A stretch of 12,177 nt of DNA from JAUXIQ01 sp030620925 [NCBI: Nitrospinota bacterium] (GTDB lineage Bacteria; JAUXIQ01). The notes beneath the pieces are model-generated. The model saw nothing but the letters and a program-made list of their open reading frames with translations, did no database searches and was not told the origin of the DNA. Numbering within the stretch: position 1 is the stretch's first letter; each line of letters starts with the position of its first letter. A program made the translations under genes and the position numbers. Shown here piece after piece: positions 1 through 6,589 of the stretch. The stretch covers positions 1 through 12,177 of the forward strand of contig JAUXIQ010000022.1 in NCBI GenBank assembly GCA_030620925.1. Reading direction: 5' to 3'.

Positions 1-5
1 AAGTG

Positions 6-58
6 CAGGCGAGATTCTTCACTCCGTCCCGCTATGCGGGACTACGTTCAGAATGACA
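6..58 (-). repeat. Dispersed hairpin repeat, copy 1 (TGTCATTCTGA family)
   Basis: Read on the minus strand, the element opens with TGTCATTCTGA (58-48), contains a perfect 7-bp hairpin GTCCCGC / GCGGGAC (26-32 with 36-42, loop TAT) and closes with GAAGAATCTCGCCTG (20-6). The same opening, hairpin and 15-base ending recur on the plus strand at 9501-9545, and a decayed copy lies at 9757-9806. It lies downstream of the acyl-CoA dehydrogenase gene and carries no coding signal. Repeats of this style occur between genes in many bacterial genomes; no function is shown here. Confidence 0.8.
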
Positions 59-70
59 CGATGCGGCTCC

Positions 71-135
71 GTAGGGGCGGTCCCGCGCGTGGCGGGATGT
101 AACCCGCCCTTTTGGGGCGTATTGTCATACGCCCC
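71..135 (+). repeat. GTAG-headed palindromic repeat block
   Basis: The block starts with GTAGGGGC (71-78) and then holds two perfect inverted repeats: GGCGGG / CCCGCC (91-96 with 103-108) and GGGGCGTAT / ATACGCCCC (114-122 with 127-135, loop TGTC). The second motif reappears in decayed form at 9316-9335. It sits 36 bp beyond the stop codon of the minus-strand acyl-CoA dehydrogenase, so its RNA could fold at the 3' end of that transcript. On that strand the stem is followed by A residues rather than a U tract, so it is not a canonical intrinsic terminator. Confidence 0.7.
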
Positions 136-170
136 TGGGGGTCTGTAATGATTATTGTGTCGACGGTGTT

Positions 171-1313
171 TTATGGCATGAGGAGGGCCTTGGCGATTAC
201 GCCTCGCTGGATCTGGTTGGTGCCCTCGTAAATCTGCAGCAGCTTGGCGTCTCGCATCAGTTTTTCCACGGGGTATTCTTTCATGTACCCGTATCCGCCG
301 AAAACCTGCACGGCATCTGTGGTGATGCGCATGGCAATATCGGATGCGAAAGCTTTGCTAATGGCCGATTCCTTGCTCTGTCGCATGCCCTGGTCGGCCA
401 TCCACGCGGCCTGCCAGCAAAGGAGGCGGGCGGCTTCAACGTCTTTGGCCATGTCGGCCAGAAGGAACTGGATTGCCTGGTTCATGGCGATGGGCATGCC
501 GAACTGGATTCTTTCCAGGGAATACTTCGTGGACTCCTCCAACGCTCTCCTGGCGACGCCTACCGCCAGTGCCCCCACCGAGGGACGGGTGCGGTCCAGG
601 GTCATCATGGCTATTTTGAACCCGTCACCTTCGTTCCATAGCAGGTTGGCCGCGGGCACCCTCACGTCCTCGAAGATGACCTCCGAGGTGTCCGAGGCGC
701 GCTGGCCCATCTTGTCTTCCCGCTTGCCCTTGCTTATGCCGGGCATTTCTCCATTGAGGATGAAGGTGCTTAAACCCTTGTGGCCCTTCTCCTTGTCAGT
801 GGAGACGAAGACGGAGAACAGGTTGGCGACTCCACCGTTGGTTATGAAGCATTTCCGGCCGTTGATGATGTAGTCGTCGCCGTCCTTAACCGCCTTGTTC
901 GTTATGCCCGACGCGTCCGAACCGGCTTCCGGCTCCGTGAGGCAGAAGGCGGCCATCTGAAATTCGGAGCAGAGCGCGCCCAGGTGCTTTTTCTTCTGCT
1001 CCTCGGTTCCCGCTATTATGATGGGCATAATCGCCAGGTCGTTGGCGAAGAGGGCGGTGGCTATCCCCGCGCATCCGAAGCCGAACTCCTCGGCCAGTAC
1101 GCAGCTTTCCAGGGTCGAAAGCCCGCCTCCTCCAAATTCTTCCGGCGCTTCGGCGTTGAGCAGCCCCAGGTCGAAGACCTTGCGGGCGATATCCCAGGGG
1201 TAATCCTCCGTCCTGTCGTATTCCGCTGCGACAGGTATTATCTCCTTTTCGACGAATTGGCGCACCACGCGCTGCAGTTCCTTTTGTTCCTCTGTTAGGG
1301 CGAAATCAACCAA
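171..1313 (-). CDS. Acyl-CoA dehydrogenase
   Basis: FAD-dependent acyl-CoA dehydrogenase, introducing an alpha-beta double bond into an acyl-CoA thioester and passing electrons to an electron-transfer flavoprotein; soluble. The 380 residues match the usual length for the short/medium-chain family. Visible signatures are the FAD/substrate loop FCLTEPEAGSDASG (about 123-136), the ITNG segment (157-160), RIQFG (268-272), QVFGGYGY (336-343) and IYEGTNQIQR, where Glu363 is the expected catalytic base. The start is TTG, supported by GAGGAG at 1321-1326 with a 7-nt spacer and by the family-typical N-terminus MVDFALTEEQ. It lies 179 bp downstream of the Crp/Fnr gene on the same strand. No electron-transfer flavoprotein or other beta-oxidation gene is adjacent, so chain-length or branched-chain specificity cannot be read from context. 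Confidence 0.95.
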   Translation of the reverse strand: MVDFALTEEQKELQRVVRQFVEKEIIPVAAEYDRTEDYPWDIARKVFDLGLLNAEAPEEFGGGGLSTLESCVLAEEFGFGCAGIATALFANDLAIMPIIIAGTEEQKKKHLGALCSEFQMAAFCLTEPEAGSDASGITNKAVKDGDDYIINGRKCFITNGGVANLFSVFVSTDKEKGHKGLSTFILNGEMPGISKGKREDKMGQRASDTSEVIFEDVRVPAANLLWNEGDGFKIAMMTLDRTRPSVGALAVGVARRALEESTKYSLERIQFGMPIAMNQAIQFLLADMAKDVEAARLLCWQAAWMADQGMRQSKESAISKAFASDIAMRITTDAVQVFGGYGYMKEYPVEKLMRDAKLLQIYEGTNQIQRGVIAKALLMP

Positions 1314-1372
1314 TCTCTTTCTCCTCTTGACAGGTATGTTGACCGGGAACGGTTGAATGGCAGGTATCCGTG

Positions 1373-1400
1373 TATATAGATTATGTTACCTTTAAGTCAG
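1373..1400 (-). promoter_or_regulatory. Weak candidate promoter for the acyl-CoA dehydrogenase gene
   Basis: On the minus strand, CTGACT (1400-1395) and TATATA (1378-1373) are separated by 16 bp, a four-of-six -35 match with a fair -10. A CATAAT box (1385-1380) overlaps the spacer as an alternative. The surrounding gap 1314-1492 is AT-richer than its neighbours and includes a loose inverted repeat GTTACC...GATAAC (1385-1407). The gap holds no convincing gene. Inference only. Confidence 0.25.
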
Positions 1401-1492
1401 TGATAACACAAGAAAAAAGGGCTGAAGCGATCGATCGTGCGGCGAATGAAATTGAAGTGTTTTTCAGTGGCTTCCCGGAGTCGATTCGGCGT

Positions 1493-2197
1493 TCATTTTG
1501 CTGCTTCACCGAGGGCGACGTCGTCTTTGATGATTATATGCCGACGCTCGAAATCTATGATACCGTCTTTCTTGAGTGAGTTCAAGGCGGCGGTGGTGGT
1601 CTCTCTGGTAGACCCTATAAGGTTTGCGATGTCCTGATGGGTTATCTTCACCTTTATTCTGCGGCCCAGCCGATGGTCCTCTCCGTGTTCGCCGCCCAGT
1701 CTCATCAGAAAGCGAGCAAGTCTGCTGGGCACATGGCAGAAGAGCAGTTCCTCAACCCTGGATTCTATTTCCAGGCGTCTGAGCCCCATGAGTTTGGTGA
1801 TCTTTACGGATAGTTCCGGTTTATTCTCAATGAGGGTCTCGAAATTGTTTTTGGACATGGTGCAGATGGAGGTGTCGTCCAGTGCTTCGGCGAAGGTTTT
1901 TCTGGGACCTTCTTCCACCAGGGCCATCTCACCGAATACCTCGCCCGTCTCTAAGATGGCCAGGGTGATTTCCTTGCCGTCGTCGGAGAGTTTGGAAATC
2001 TTTACTCTGCCCTCCTTGATGAAATAGATTCTATCGGAGGGGTCTTTGGGCAAGTAGAAATAACTTCCCCTGGGCACACTCTCCATGTGAGTTATTTGGC
2101 CCAGGCCGTTCATTTCTGCTTCGCTGAATCCGGCGAAGATGTTCAATTTCTTCAGGTACCAGACCTTGGACTGAAGTTCCAGTCGTTCCTCATCCAT
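1493..2197 (-). CDS. Crp/Fnr-family transcriptional regulator
   Basis: Predicted DNA-binding regulator of 234 residues, the usual length. The N-terminal beta-roll effector domain spans about residues 18-135 and includes FIKEGRVKIS (59-68) and GEVFGEMALVEEGPR (85-99). The C-terminal winged helix-turn-helix spans about 155-226, with ITHQDIANLIGSTRETTTAAL in the recognition region. PRKT replaces the PRSA found in many cyclic-nucleotide binders, so cAMP binding is not assured. It lacks the N-terminal cysteine set of Fnr (only Cys112 and Cys154 are present), so an oxygen-sensing Fe-S cluster is unlikely. The recognition helix keeps Arg-Glu (198-199) but has Ala where Crp has its second Arg, so a site differing from TGTGA is likely. 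The ATG start has a modest AGGG ribosome site 7 nt upstream. A promoter and palindrome precede it. The effector and targets are unknown. Confidence 0.93.
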   Translation of the reverse strand: MDEERLELQSKVWYLKKLNIFAGFSEAEMNGLGQITHMESVPRGSYFYLPKDPSDRIYFIKEGRVKISKLSDDGKEITLAILETGEVFGEMALVEEGPRKTFAEALDDTSICTMSKNNFETLIENKPELSVKITKLMGLRRLEIESRVEELLFCHVPSRLARFLMRLGGEHGEDHRLGRRIKVKITHQDIANLIGSTRETTTAALNSLKKDGIIDFERRHIIIKDDVALGEAAK

Positions 2198-2211
2198 TTC
2201 TGAACCCTACC

Positions 2212-2234
2212 CCTTTTAATCATGATTTAAAAGG
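2212..2234. promoter_or_regulatory. Candidate operator palindrome upstream of the Crp/Fnr gene
   Basis: CCTTTTAA (2212-2219) and TTAAAAGG (2227-2234) form a perfect 8-bp inverted repeat around the spacer TCATGAT, itself nearly palindromic. It ends 14 bp upstream of the regulator's start codon and lies just downstream of a predicted -10 box, so a bound protein would cover the transcription start. That position suits repression, most simply autoregulation by the dimeric Crp/Fnr protein. Binding is inferred, not shown. Confidence 0.5.
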
Positions 2235-2235
2235 A

Positions 2236-2264
2236 AAATTAATAGGGAAAACCTGATTTGTCAA
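2236..2264 (-). promoter_or_regulatory. Predicted sigma-70 promoter of the Crp/Fnr gene
   Basis: On the minus strand a perfect -35 box TTGACA (2264-2259) is followed after 17 bp by TAATTT (2241-2236); TATTAA (2244-2239) is another possible -10 with a shorter spacer. Transcription would start near 2229, inside the palindrome 2212-2234. The box lies in the 81-bp AT-rich gap after the ROK kinase, suggesting that the regulator is transcribed at least partly independently of that gene. Confidence 0.5.
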
Positions 2265-2278
2265 CTCCCGGGCAATTT

Positions 2279-3265
2279 TTATAGGCCTTTTATCTTGTGC
2301 CCGGCGTAACATGCGGCTCCTATGGCTCCTGCCGAGCTCCCCAGCATGGCGGGGACAATAGATACACCTTGTGTGAAGGCCTTAAGCGCCCTGCGCAGAG
2401 CCTCCTCTTTCGCAGGCTCGAGGATGAAGTGGCCCGCTTTCATGAGCCCGCCTCCCACCACTACGGTGCGGGGGGCGAAGATATTTATCATGTTGGCTAT
2501 TCCCACTCCCAGGCTGCGGCCGGCTTTCTCCAGAATTTGCACTGCATCGGCATCGCCTTTAAGAGCGGCCTTGTGCACCGTCTCCGCGTCTACCTTGTCC
2601 GCAGACCCGCCCGCAAGTTCCGAGATGATCTTTCCCCGCCCCTCTTTTACGGCGTCTACCGCCATCCTGGCTACGGCGGCGGCGGAAGCCATGGCTTCAA
2701 GGCAGCCTCGGTTTCCACAGGCGCATATTGCACCTCCCTTGTCAATGGTGATATGCCCCGGTTCAGCGCCGGCTCCCAGGACCCCGCTGAAAATCTCCCC
2801 GTCGATGATTATTCCTCCCCCGATGCCTGTTCCCAGCGTGAGGCAGATTACGCTGTCGCTTCCCTGCCCTGCGCCGAGTCTGTGCTCCCCGAAAGCGGCA
2901 AGGTTAGCGTCGTTCTCAAGAAAGACTGGTATCTCTAATCCACGGGTTAATATTTCCGTTATGGGCGTTCCTTCCCATCCGGGAAGGTTGGGGGCCTGCA
3001 CCACAATACCTCTGGCGATATCCAGCGGGCCCGCGGTGCCGATTCCGAGAGCGCGCAGGTCTTGCTGTTTTATACCCCGGGAGGTCAGGAGGGATTTTTC
3101 GGCTTCCATCAACCTTTCCAGGGCCTGGTCGGGCCCTCTACGGGCATCGGTGTCAATCTTGCTCTGGGCCACCACTTCCCCCCTGTTGTCCAGAAGGACG
3201 AGCTTGATATCGGTGCCCCCTATGTCCACGCCTGCGGTAAGCTTACCTTTTTCGGTGTTATTCAT
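2279..3265 (-). CDS. ROK-family sugar kinase, probably glucokinase
   Basis: Cytoplasmic ATP-dependent hexose kinase; family members of this length (328 residues) usually phosphorylate glucose to glucose 6-phosphate. The phosphate-binding motif VDIGGTDIK lies at 13-21, the catalytic motif ENDAN at 117-121 with Asp119 as the likely base, and the second nucleotide-binding loop LGTGIGGG at 144-151. The ROK zinc site is intact: His171 in EPGH followed by CACGNRGCLE (Cys181, Cys183, Cys188). A C-terminal glycine motif VVVGGG is at 268-273. There is no N-terminal helix-turn-helix, so it is an enzyme and not a ROK repressor. The ATG start has only a weak ribosome site. It lies upstream of the Crp/Fnr gene on the same strand and divergent from the ferredoxin gene. 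Glucose is the likeliest substrate, but N-acetylmannosamine or fructose cannot be excluded. Confidence 0.93.
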   Translation of the reverse strand: MNNTEKGKLTAGVDIGGTDIKLVLLDNRGEVVAQSKIDTDARRGPDQALERLMEAEKSLLTSRGIKQQDLRALGIGTAGPLDIARGIVVQAPNLPGWEGTPITEILTRGLEIPVFLENDANLAAFGEHRLGAGQGSDSVICLTLGTGIGGGIIIDGEIFSGVLGAGAEPGHITIDKGGAICACGNRGCLEAMASAAAVARMAVDAVKEGRGKIISELAGGSADKVDAETVHKAALKGDADAVQILEKAGRSLGVGIANMINIFAPRTVVVGGGLMKAGHFILEPAKEEALRRALKAFTQGVSIVPAMLGSSAGAIGAACYAGHKIKGL

Positions 3266-3285
3266 GTCGTTTCCCGAGGTGATGT

Positions 3286-3314
3286 TTGACTATGCCGCCA
3301 ATATGAGATAAAAA
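3286..3314 (+). promoter_or_regulatory. Candidate promoter for the ferredoxin-like gene
   Basis: TTGACT (3286-3291) and TAAAAA (3309-3314) are 17 bp apart in the 111-bp divergent region between the ROK kinase and the ferredoxin-like gene. The -35 box matches five of six consensus positions and the -10 four of six. Minus-strand elements for the ROK gene are weaker; TATGAT (3355-3350) is the best -10 seen, without a matching -35. Confidence 0.35.
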
Positions 3315-3376
3315 TTATTACCTGTGGTGAAGAAAGCCATCGTCCCTCAATCATACATAAACTTCGAGGTGAGCCT

Positions 3377-3709
3377 TTGAGAGAATATCGCAATCATGTT
3401 TTAATCTGCGGCGGCCCATCCAAGTGTGGGTCGGATTGCGGCGAACACGATGTGGAGACGCTGCGCTCTGAGTTGATCTCTCTGCTGAAAGAGATGGGCC
3501 TCCGTGAGCGGGTCAAGGTCTCCACCACCAACTGCCTGGGCGCCAAGGAGCCGGGGCCCATTATGGTCATCTATCCTGAAGGTATCTGGTACAAAGAGGT
3601 TACCTCAGGATGGCTGAAACAGATAGCGGAAAAGCACCTCGCCGGGGGAGAGGTAGTAGAGCCTCTCCTCATTCACGAAATGGCCCCTTCCCGGCGGCGG
3701 TCTGAATGA
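3377..3709 (+). CDS. Thioredoxin-like [2Fe-2S] ferredoxin domain protein with altered cysteine set
   Basis: Small soluble protein of 110 residues resembling thioredoxin-fold [2Fe-2S] ferredoxins and the NuoE/HndA-type cluster domain. Family hallmarks are HVLICGG at the end of the first strand (7-13), NCLGA (52-56), and PGPIMVIYPEGIWYKEVT (59-76), close to the usual GP-x-V-YPEG-WY pattern. Cysteines occur at 11, 17, 21 and 53. The usual second partner in the Cys-x3-Cys pair is Lys57, giving CLGAK instead of CLGxC, so the standard ligand set is incomplete; Cys17 or Cys21 might substitute. The TTG start follows GAGGTGAG (3366-3373) at a short spacing, and no better start is visible. It is transcribed alone, divergent from the ROK kinase. 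Electron transfer is the family role; whether this copy holds a cluster is open. Confidence 0.82.
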   Translation: MREYRNHVLICGGPSKCGSDCGEHDVETLRSELISLLKEMGLRERVKVSTTNCLGAKEPGPIMVIYPEGIWYKEVTSGWLKQIAEKHLAGGEVVEPLLIHEMAPSRRRSE

Positions 3710-3750
3710 GGGGAATCGGTGCAGGATTAAGCGGCACCTTAAGATTCCCC
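3710..3750. terminator. Hairpin between convergent genes, possible bidirectional terminator
   Basis: GGGGAATC (3710-3717) pairs with GATTCCCC (3743-3750), and inside it GGTGC (3718-3722) pairs with GCACC (3734-3738), leaving an 11-nt loop and a TTAA bulge. It begins at the base after the ferredoxin stop codon and lies 34 bp from the stop of the convergent flavoprotein gene. There is no run of Ts on either side, so intrinsic termination would be weak. It may instead protect transcript 3' ends. Confidence 0.5.
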
Positions 3751-3784
3751 TCTATCACTTATCCCCCCGCAAGAGACATTTTAT

Positions 3785-4174
3785 CTATTGCGCAGGCTGT
3801 TGCAGCGCCTCTTCAATAGTCACCTTTACTACGTACGTTGGCGGGGGGAGCTTGGCGGTCGCCGGGTTGCTTTTGAGCCCCTCCACCATCATGTCATAGA
3901 TATCCCCCGATGAGAGGAGTTCCGCATTGCCCTTGAACTGGTATCCTTTCATCCCTTTGGCGTTAACCACATCGATGGCTACCTGTGGGTTCTGCTCCAG
4001 GTTGGCTCTGGTGTTGGGGGATAGGATGTCGGCAAAAATAAGGGTATCATCGTCCAGTATCCTCACGGAGCCTTTGGGGGATACGTTGGGTTTGCCGTTC
4101 TTGTCCGCTGTAGCGACGTAGGCGGGCATAAAATCTTTGATCAGCTCCTTCATGTCTTCAGTAAGTTTACCCAT
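3785..4174 (-). CDS. Pyridoxamine 5'-phosphate oxidase-like FMN-binding split-barrel protein
   Basis: Protein of 129 residues with the compact split-barrel fold of the pyridoxamine-phosphate-oxidase-like superfamily; members bind FMN, F420 or haem. Recognisable segments are AYVATADKNGKPNVSPKG (18-35), LIFADILSPNTRANLEQNP (45-63), VAIDVV (65-70) and KGYQFKGNAELL (76-87). It is far shorter than true PdxH and lacks its substrate signature, so vitamin B6 synthesis is not implied. An ATG at 4201 would add nine residues, but the ATG at 4174 is preferred because GGGAG sits 8 nt upstream and the sequence MGKLTEDMKELI is typical of the family. It is convergent with the ferredoxin gene and has its own promoter. 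Substrate and cofactor are unknown. Confidence 0.87.
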   Translation of the reverse strand: MGKLTEDMKELIKDFMPAYVATADKNGKPNVSPKGSVRILDDDTLIFADILSPNTRANLEQNPQVAIDVVNAKGMKGYQFKGNAELLSSGDIYDMMVEGLKSNPATAKLPPPTYVVKVTIEEALQQPAQ

Positions 4175-4257
4175 GGCTCGCTCCCTTTGAAATTGACACA
4201 TTATCTGCTTCCTGGCGTAGGGCCGATTATCAGGCCACCCGCGTGAAATCTGTTCAG

Positions 4258-4287
4258 AATATATGCGAGAAATGAGAAATTTGTCAA
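4258..4287 (-). promoter_or_regulatory. Predicted sigma-70 promoter of the split-barrel flavoprotein gene
   Basis: On the minus strand a perfect TTGACA (4287-4282) is followed by TATATT (4263-4258) with an 18-bp spacer, or ATATAT with 17. Transcription would begin near 4251, leaving an untranslated leader of about 75 nt before the ATG at 4174. It is one of the best promoter matches in the window. Confidence 0.6.
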
Positions 4288-4687
4288 GAGTATAAGGATA
4301 TCTTCCGATTAGTATATAAAGACGTTTAAACTGTATTGAGACCCGATGATAAATTTAACTGCTTAACTAATTCAAATGCTTATGACCTCAAAAGGTCTTT
4401 GAGACATTTTAAATTGAAATTTTCGGAGCGGAATTACGTCAAACTATATGGAGGGCTTTTATGGAGCATTATGGTATAATTAGGAAGAATTGAAGAATAT
4501 TTGGGCTAAAAGCTACGTATATGCTGTTTGGTTGGTTTGAAGAAGAGGCGGGAGGGTAATATATTTAAAAACAATGGGGACGAGAAGAGTCCTTGATTTT
4601 GAAATGGGCAGAAAAAAAATAAAAAAAAGGGCAATTCTAAACGGAATTTGTCTGAAGCTGCCTTGTACGCTGAGGAGGTGAGTGGTA
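4288..4687 (+). promoter_or_regulatory. Long AT-rich upstream region and leader of the prkA operon
   Basis: This gene-free stretch is much richer in A and T than its surroundings. It contains an extended -10 element TGGTATAAT (4472-4480) with no good -35, which suits extended -10 promoters or an alternative sigma factor. A start near 4487 would give a leader of about 200 nt. Also present are two overlapping short inverted repeats around 4384-4403 (GACC...GGTC and TCAAA-N5-TTTGA) and an A8-T-A8 tract at 4612-4628. Two tiny open frames are seen: 10 codons at 4461-4493 after a good GGAGGG, and 35 codons at 4574-4681 encoding a basic peptide that stops beside the prkA ribosome site. Neither is supported as a gene. 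A minus-strand open frame at 4513-4701 is AT-biased and not credible. Confidence 0.45.
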
Positions 4688-6589
4688 GTGAGTATTTTCA
4701 AAAGAATAGAGGAACATCAAGATAAGCTGGACACTACTCCCTGGGAAGGAACATTCAAGGAATACCTTTCCGTGGTTATAGAACAACCCAACCTGGCGTG
4801 GCTTGCCCATCAGCGGATTTATAATATGGTGAGATCATACGGGGTGGAAACGGATGAAGATGGCAAGGAGTACTTCGAGTTTTATAAGAAAGAACTGTTC
4901 GGCGTGGATGATTCCATTACCAGTGTTATGGAATATCTTAAGGGAGCCAGCCTGGGCTCAGACGTAGGTAAGCGTATACTGATGCTCTACGGCCCCCCTT
5001 CATCCGGGAAAAGCCAGTTGGTCATACTGTTAAAGAGAGGCATAGAGGAATTCACACGCACCGAGGAAGGAGCCGTTTACGCCATCGCCGACTGCCCGCA
5101 GCACGAGAACCCGCTGCACCTCATTCCCTTTTCGCTGCGCAAGGATTTCCTGGACGAGCATGGGGTAAAAATAGAAGGAGAGCTTTGCCCCATCTGTTCC
5201 CTTAACCTGAAGGAAAAATACGAGAACGATATCTACCGGGTGCCAGTAAAAAGAATTTTCTTCTCAGAAAAGGAGAGAGTGGGCATAGGTACCTTTGTGC
5301 CCTCCGACCCTAAATCCCAGGATATTTCCGAGCTGGTGGGAAGCATCGACCTCTCTACCGTGGGCGAATACGGCTCTGAGTCCGACCCCAGGGCATATCG
5401 CTTTGATGGCGAGCTCAACGTGGCCAACAGGGGGATGATAGAGTTCATAGAAATGCTCAAGGCGGACGAGCGGTTTCTCTATATACTTCTCACCCTTTGC
5501 CAGGAGAAGAACATCAAGACCGGGCGGTTCCCGCTTATTTACGCCGACGAGATGGTCATCGCCCATACCAACGAGGCGGAGTTCAACGAGTTTATTGCGG
5601 ACAAAAGGTCCGAGGCCCTTCGTGACAGGATGATCATCGTTCGTATGCGCTATAACCTTGGGGTTTCTGATGAGGTAAGGATTTATAAGAAACTCCTCAA
5701 GCAGGCGCAGGTGGAAGATGTGCATATCGCTCCGCATACCCTGGAGGTCGCTTCCATGTTCGCCATCCTCTCCAGGCTGGAGGAGCCAAAGATGGCGGGC
5801 CTCACCCTGGTGAAGAAGATGAAGCTTTATAACGGCGAGGAGGTGGAAGGTTTTCGCCAGAAGGACCTCAAACAGATAAAGGAACAGACCGAGCGGGAGG
5901 GGATGGACGGTGTATCGCCTCGTTTCATCATCAACAGGATGACCTCCACCCTTACCAGGGCGGAGGTGAGCTGCGTTACCCCTATCGACGCCCTGCGCAC
6001 GATAAAGGACGGCTTCGAGAGCCACGCCCAGTTAAAGAAGGAGAGCCAGGAAAACTTCAATAACCTCATCGCCGAAGTCAGGAAGGAATACGACGAAATC
6101 GCCAAAGTGGATGTGCAGAAAGCCTTCTTCATCTCTTTCGAAGATGAGGCGATGACTTTGTTGAACAACTACCTGGACAACATCGAAGCCTACCTCGACG
6201 ACCGCAAGCTGCCTGATCCCATAACCGGCGAGGAAGTGGAACCTGAAGAGAGGCTCATGCGGTCTATTGAGGAGAAGGTCAAGGTTCCCGAGAGCGGCAA
6301 GGACGCTTTCCGCAACGAGGTGCTGCGCAAAGTCGCCGTGGCCCAACGAAAGGGGGAATGCTTCGATTACACCACCCATGAAAAGCTGAAAGAGGCCATA
6401 GAAAAGCAGCTTTTCGATGAGCGAAGAGATACCATAAAGCTCACCGTTTCCTCAAGGAACCCCGATCCCGAGCAGCTACGCAAGGTGAACGAGGTCGTCA
6501 ATACCCTGGTAGAGCGGGAGGGTTACTGCACCCACTGCGCCAATGAGCTTCTCAAATACGTGAGCAGCCTTATGGCCAGGGAGAAATAG
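4688..6589 (+). CDS. prkA: PrkA family serine protein kinase
   Basis: PrkA-type cytoplasmic protein: an AAA+-like ATPase domain followed by a C-terminal PrkA kinase region. Homologues phosphorylate proteins on serine and act in sporulation (Bacillus) or starvation stress (enteric YeaG). The protein is 633 residues from this start. The N-terminus MSIFKRIEEHQ and the segment WEGTFKEYLSVV are typical. The Walker A motif GPPSSGKS is at about 102-109, a CPIC pair near 167-170, and the highly conserved SDPKSQDISELVGSIDLSTV near 206-225, followed by EYGSESDPRAYRFDGELN. LIYADE and IAHTNEAEF follow near 283-299, and a CTHC pair lies near the C-terminus. The GTG at 4688 is chosen because GAGGAGG (4672-4678) is 9 nt upstream; the in-frame GTG at 4682 is only 3 nt away. 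The stop overlaps the next start by one base, so translation is probably coupled. Substrates are unknown. Confidence 0.96.
   Translation: MSIFKRIEEHQDKLDTTPWEGTFKEYLSVVIEQPNLAWLAHQRIYNMVRSYGVETDEDGKEYFEFYKKELFGVDDSITSVMEYLKGASLGSDVGKRILMLYGPPSSGKSQLVILLKRGIEEFTRTEEGAVYAIADCPQHENPLHLIPFSLRKDFLDEHGVKIEGELCPICSLNLKEKYENDIYRVPVKRIFFSEKERVGIGTFVPSDPKSQDISELVGSIDLSTVGEYGSESDPRAYRFDGELNVANRGMIEFIEMLKADERFLYILLTLCQEKNIKTGRFPLIYADEMVIAHTNEAEFNEFIADKRSEALRDRMIIVRMRYNLGVSDEVRIYKKLLKQAQVEDVHIAPHTLEVASMFAILSRLEEPKMAGLTLVKKMKLYNGEEVEGFRQKDLKQIKEQTEREGMDGVSPRFIINRMTSTLTRAEVSCVTPIDALRTIKDGFESHAQLKKESQENFNNLIAEVRKEYDEIAKVDVQKAFFISFEDEAMTLLNNYLDNIEAYLDDRKLPDPITGEEVEPEERLMRSIEEKVKVPESGKDAFRNEVLRKVAVAQRKGECFDYTTHEKLKEAIEKQLFDERRDTIKLTVSSRNPDPEQLRKVNEVVNTLVEREGYCTHCANELLKYVSSLMAREK

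Noticed and set aside
1428-1437. Palindrome CGATCGATCG as an operator
   Set aside because: It is a simple tandem of GATC-type bases with no neighbouring promoter; chance is a sufficient explanation.
1370-1579. 69-codon plus-strand open frame overlapping the end of the Crp/Fnr gene
   Set aside because: Half of it is antisense to the regulator's C-terminus, and no ribosome site precedes the ATG.
1493-2197. Assignment of the regulator as Fnr (oxygen sensor)
   Set aside because: The N-terminal cysteine cluster required for the Fnr iron-sulfur centre is absent.
2322-3311. 329-codon plus-strand open frame opposite the ROK kinase
   Set aside because: The ROK gene has all its catalytic and zinc motifs; the opposite frame is Pro/Ser/Arg-rich shadow sequence.
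3785-4174. Assignment as PdxH (vitamin B6 synthesis)
   Set aside because: At 129 residues it is too short and lacks the PdxH C-terminal signature; only the general split-barrel fold is supported.
4574-4681. 35-codon basic peptide frame ending at the prkA ribosome site, considered as a leader-peptide gene
   Set aside because: The only purine-rich ribosome-like site is about 17 nt upstream of its ATG, too far, and much of the lysine content comes from the A8-T-A8 tract. Kept only as an observation.
4513-4701. 62-codon minus-strand open frame upstream of prkA
   Set aside because: It comes from an AT-rich tract with poly-A/T runs and overlaps the prkA ribosome site; composition explains the Phe/Leu/Ile-rich product.
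5264-6025. 253-codon minus-strand open frame inside prkA
   Set aside because: It lies wholly opposite a strongly conserved kinase gene and has a shadow-like His/Leu/Gly-rich composition with no recognisable domain.
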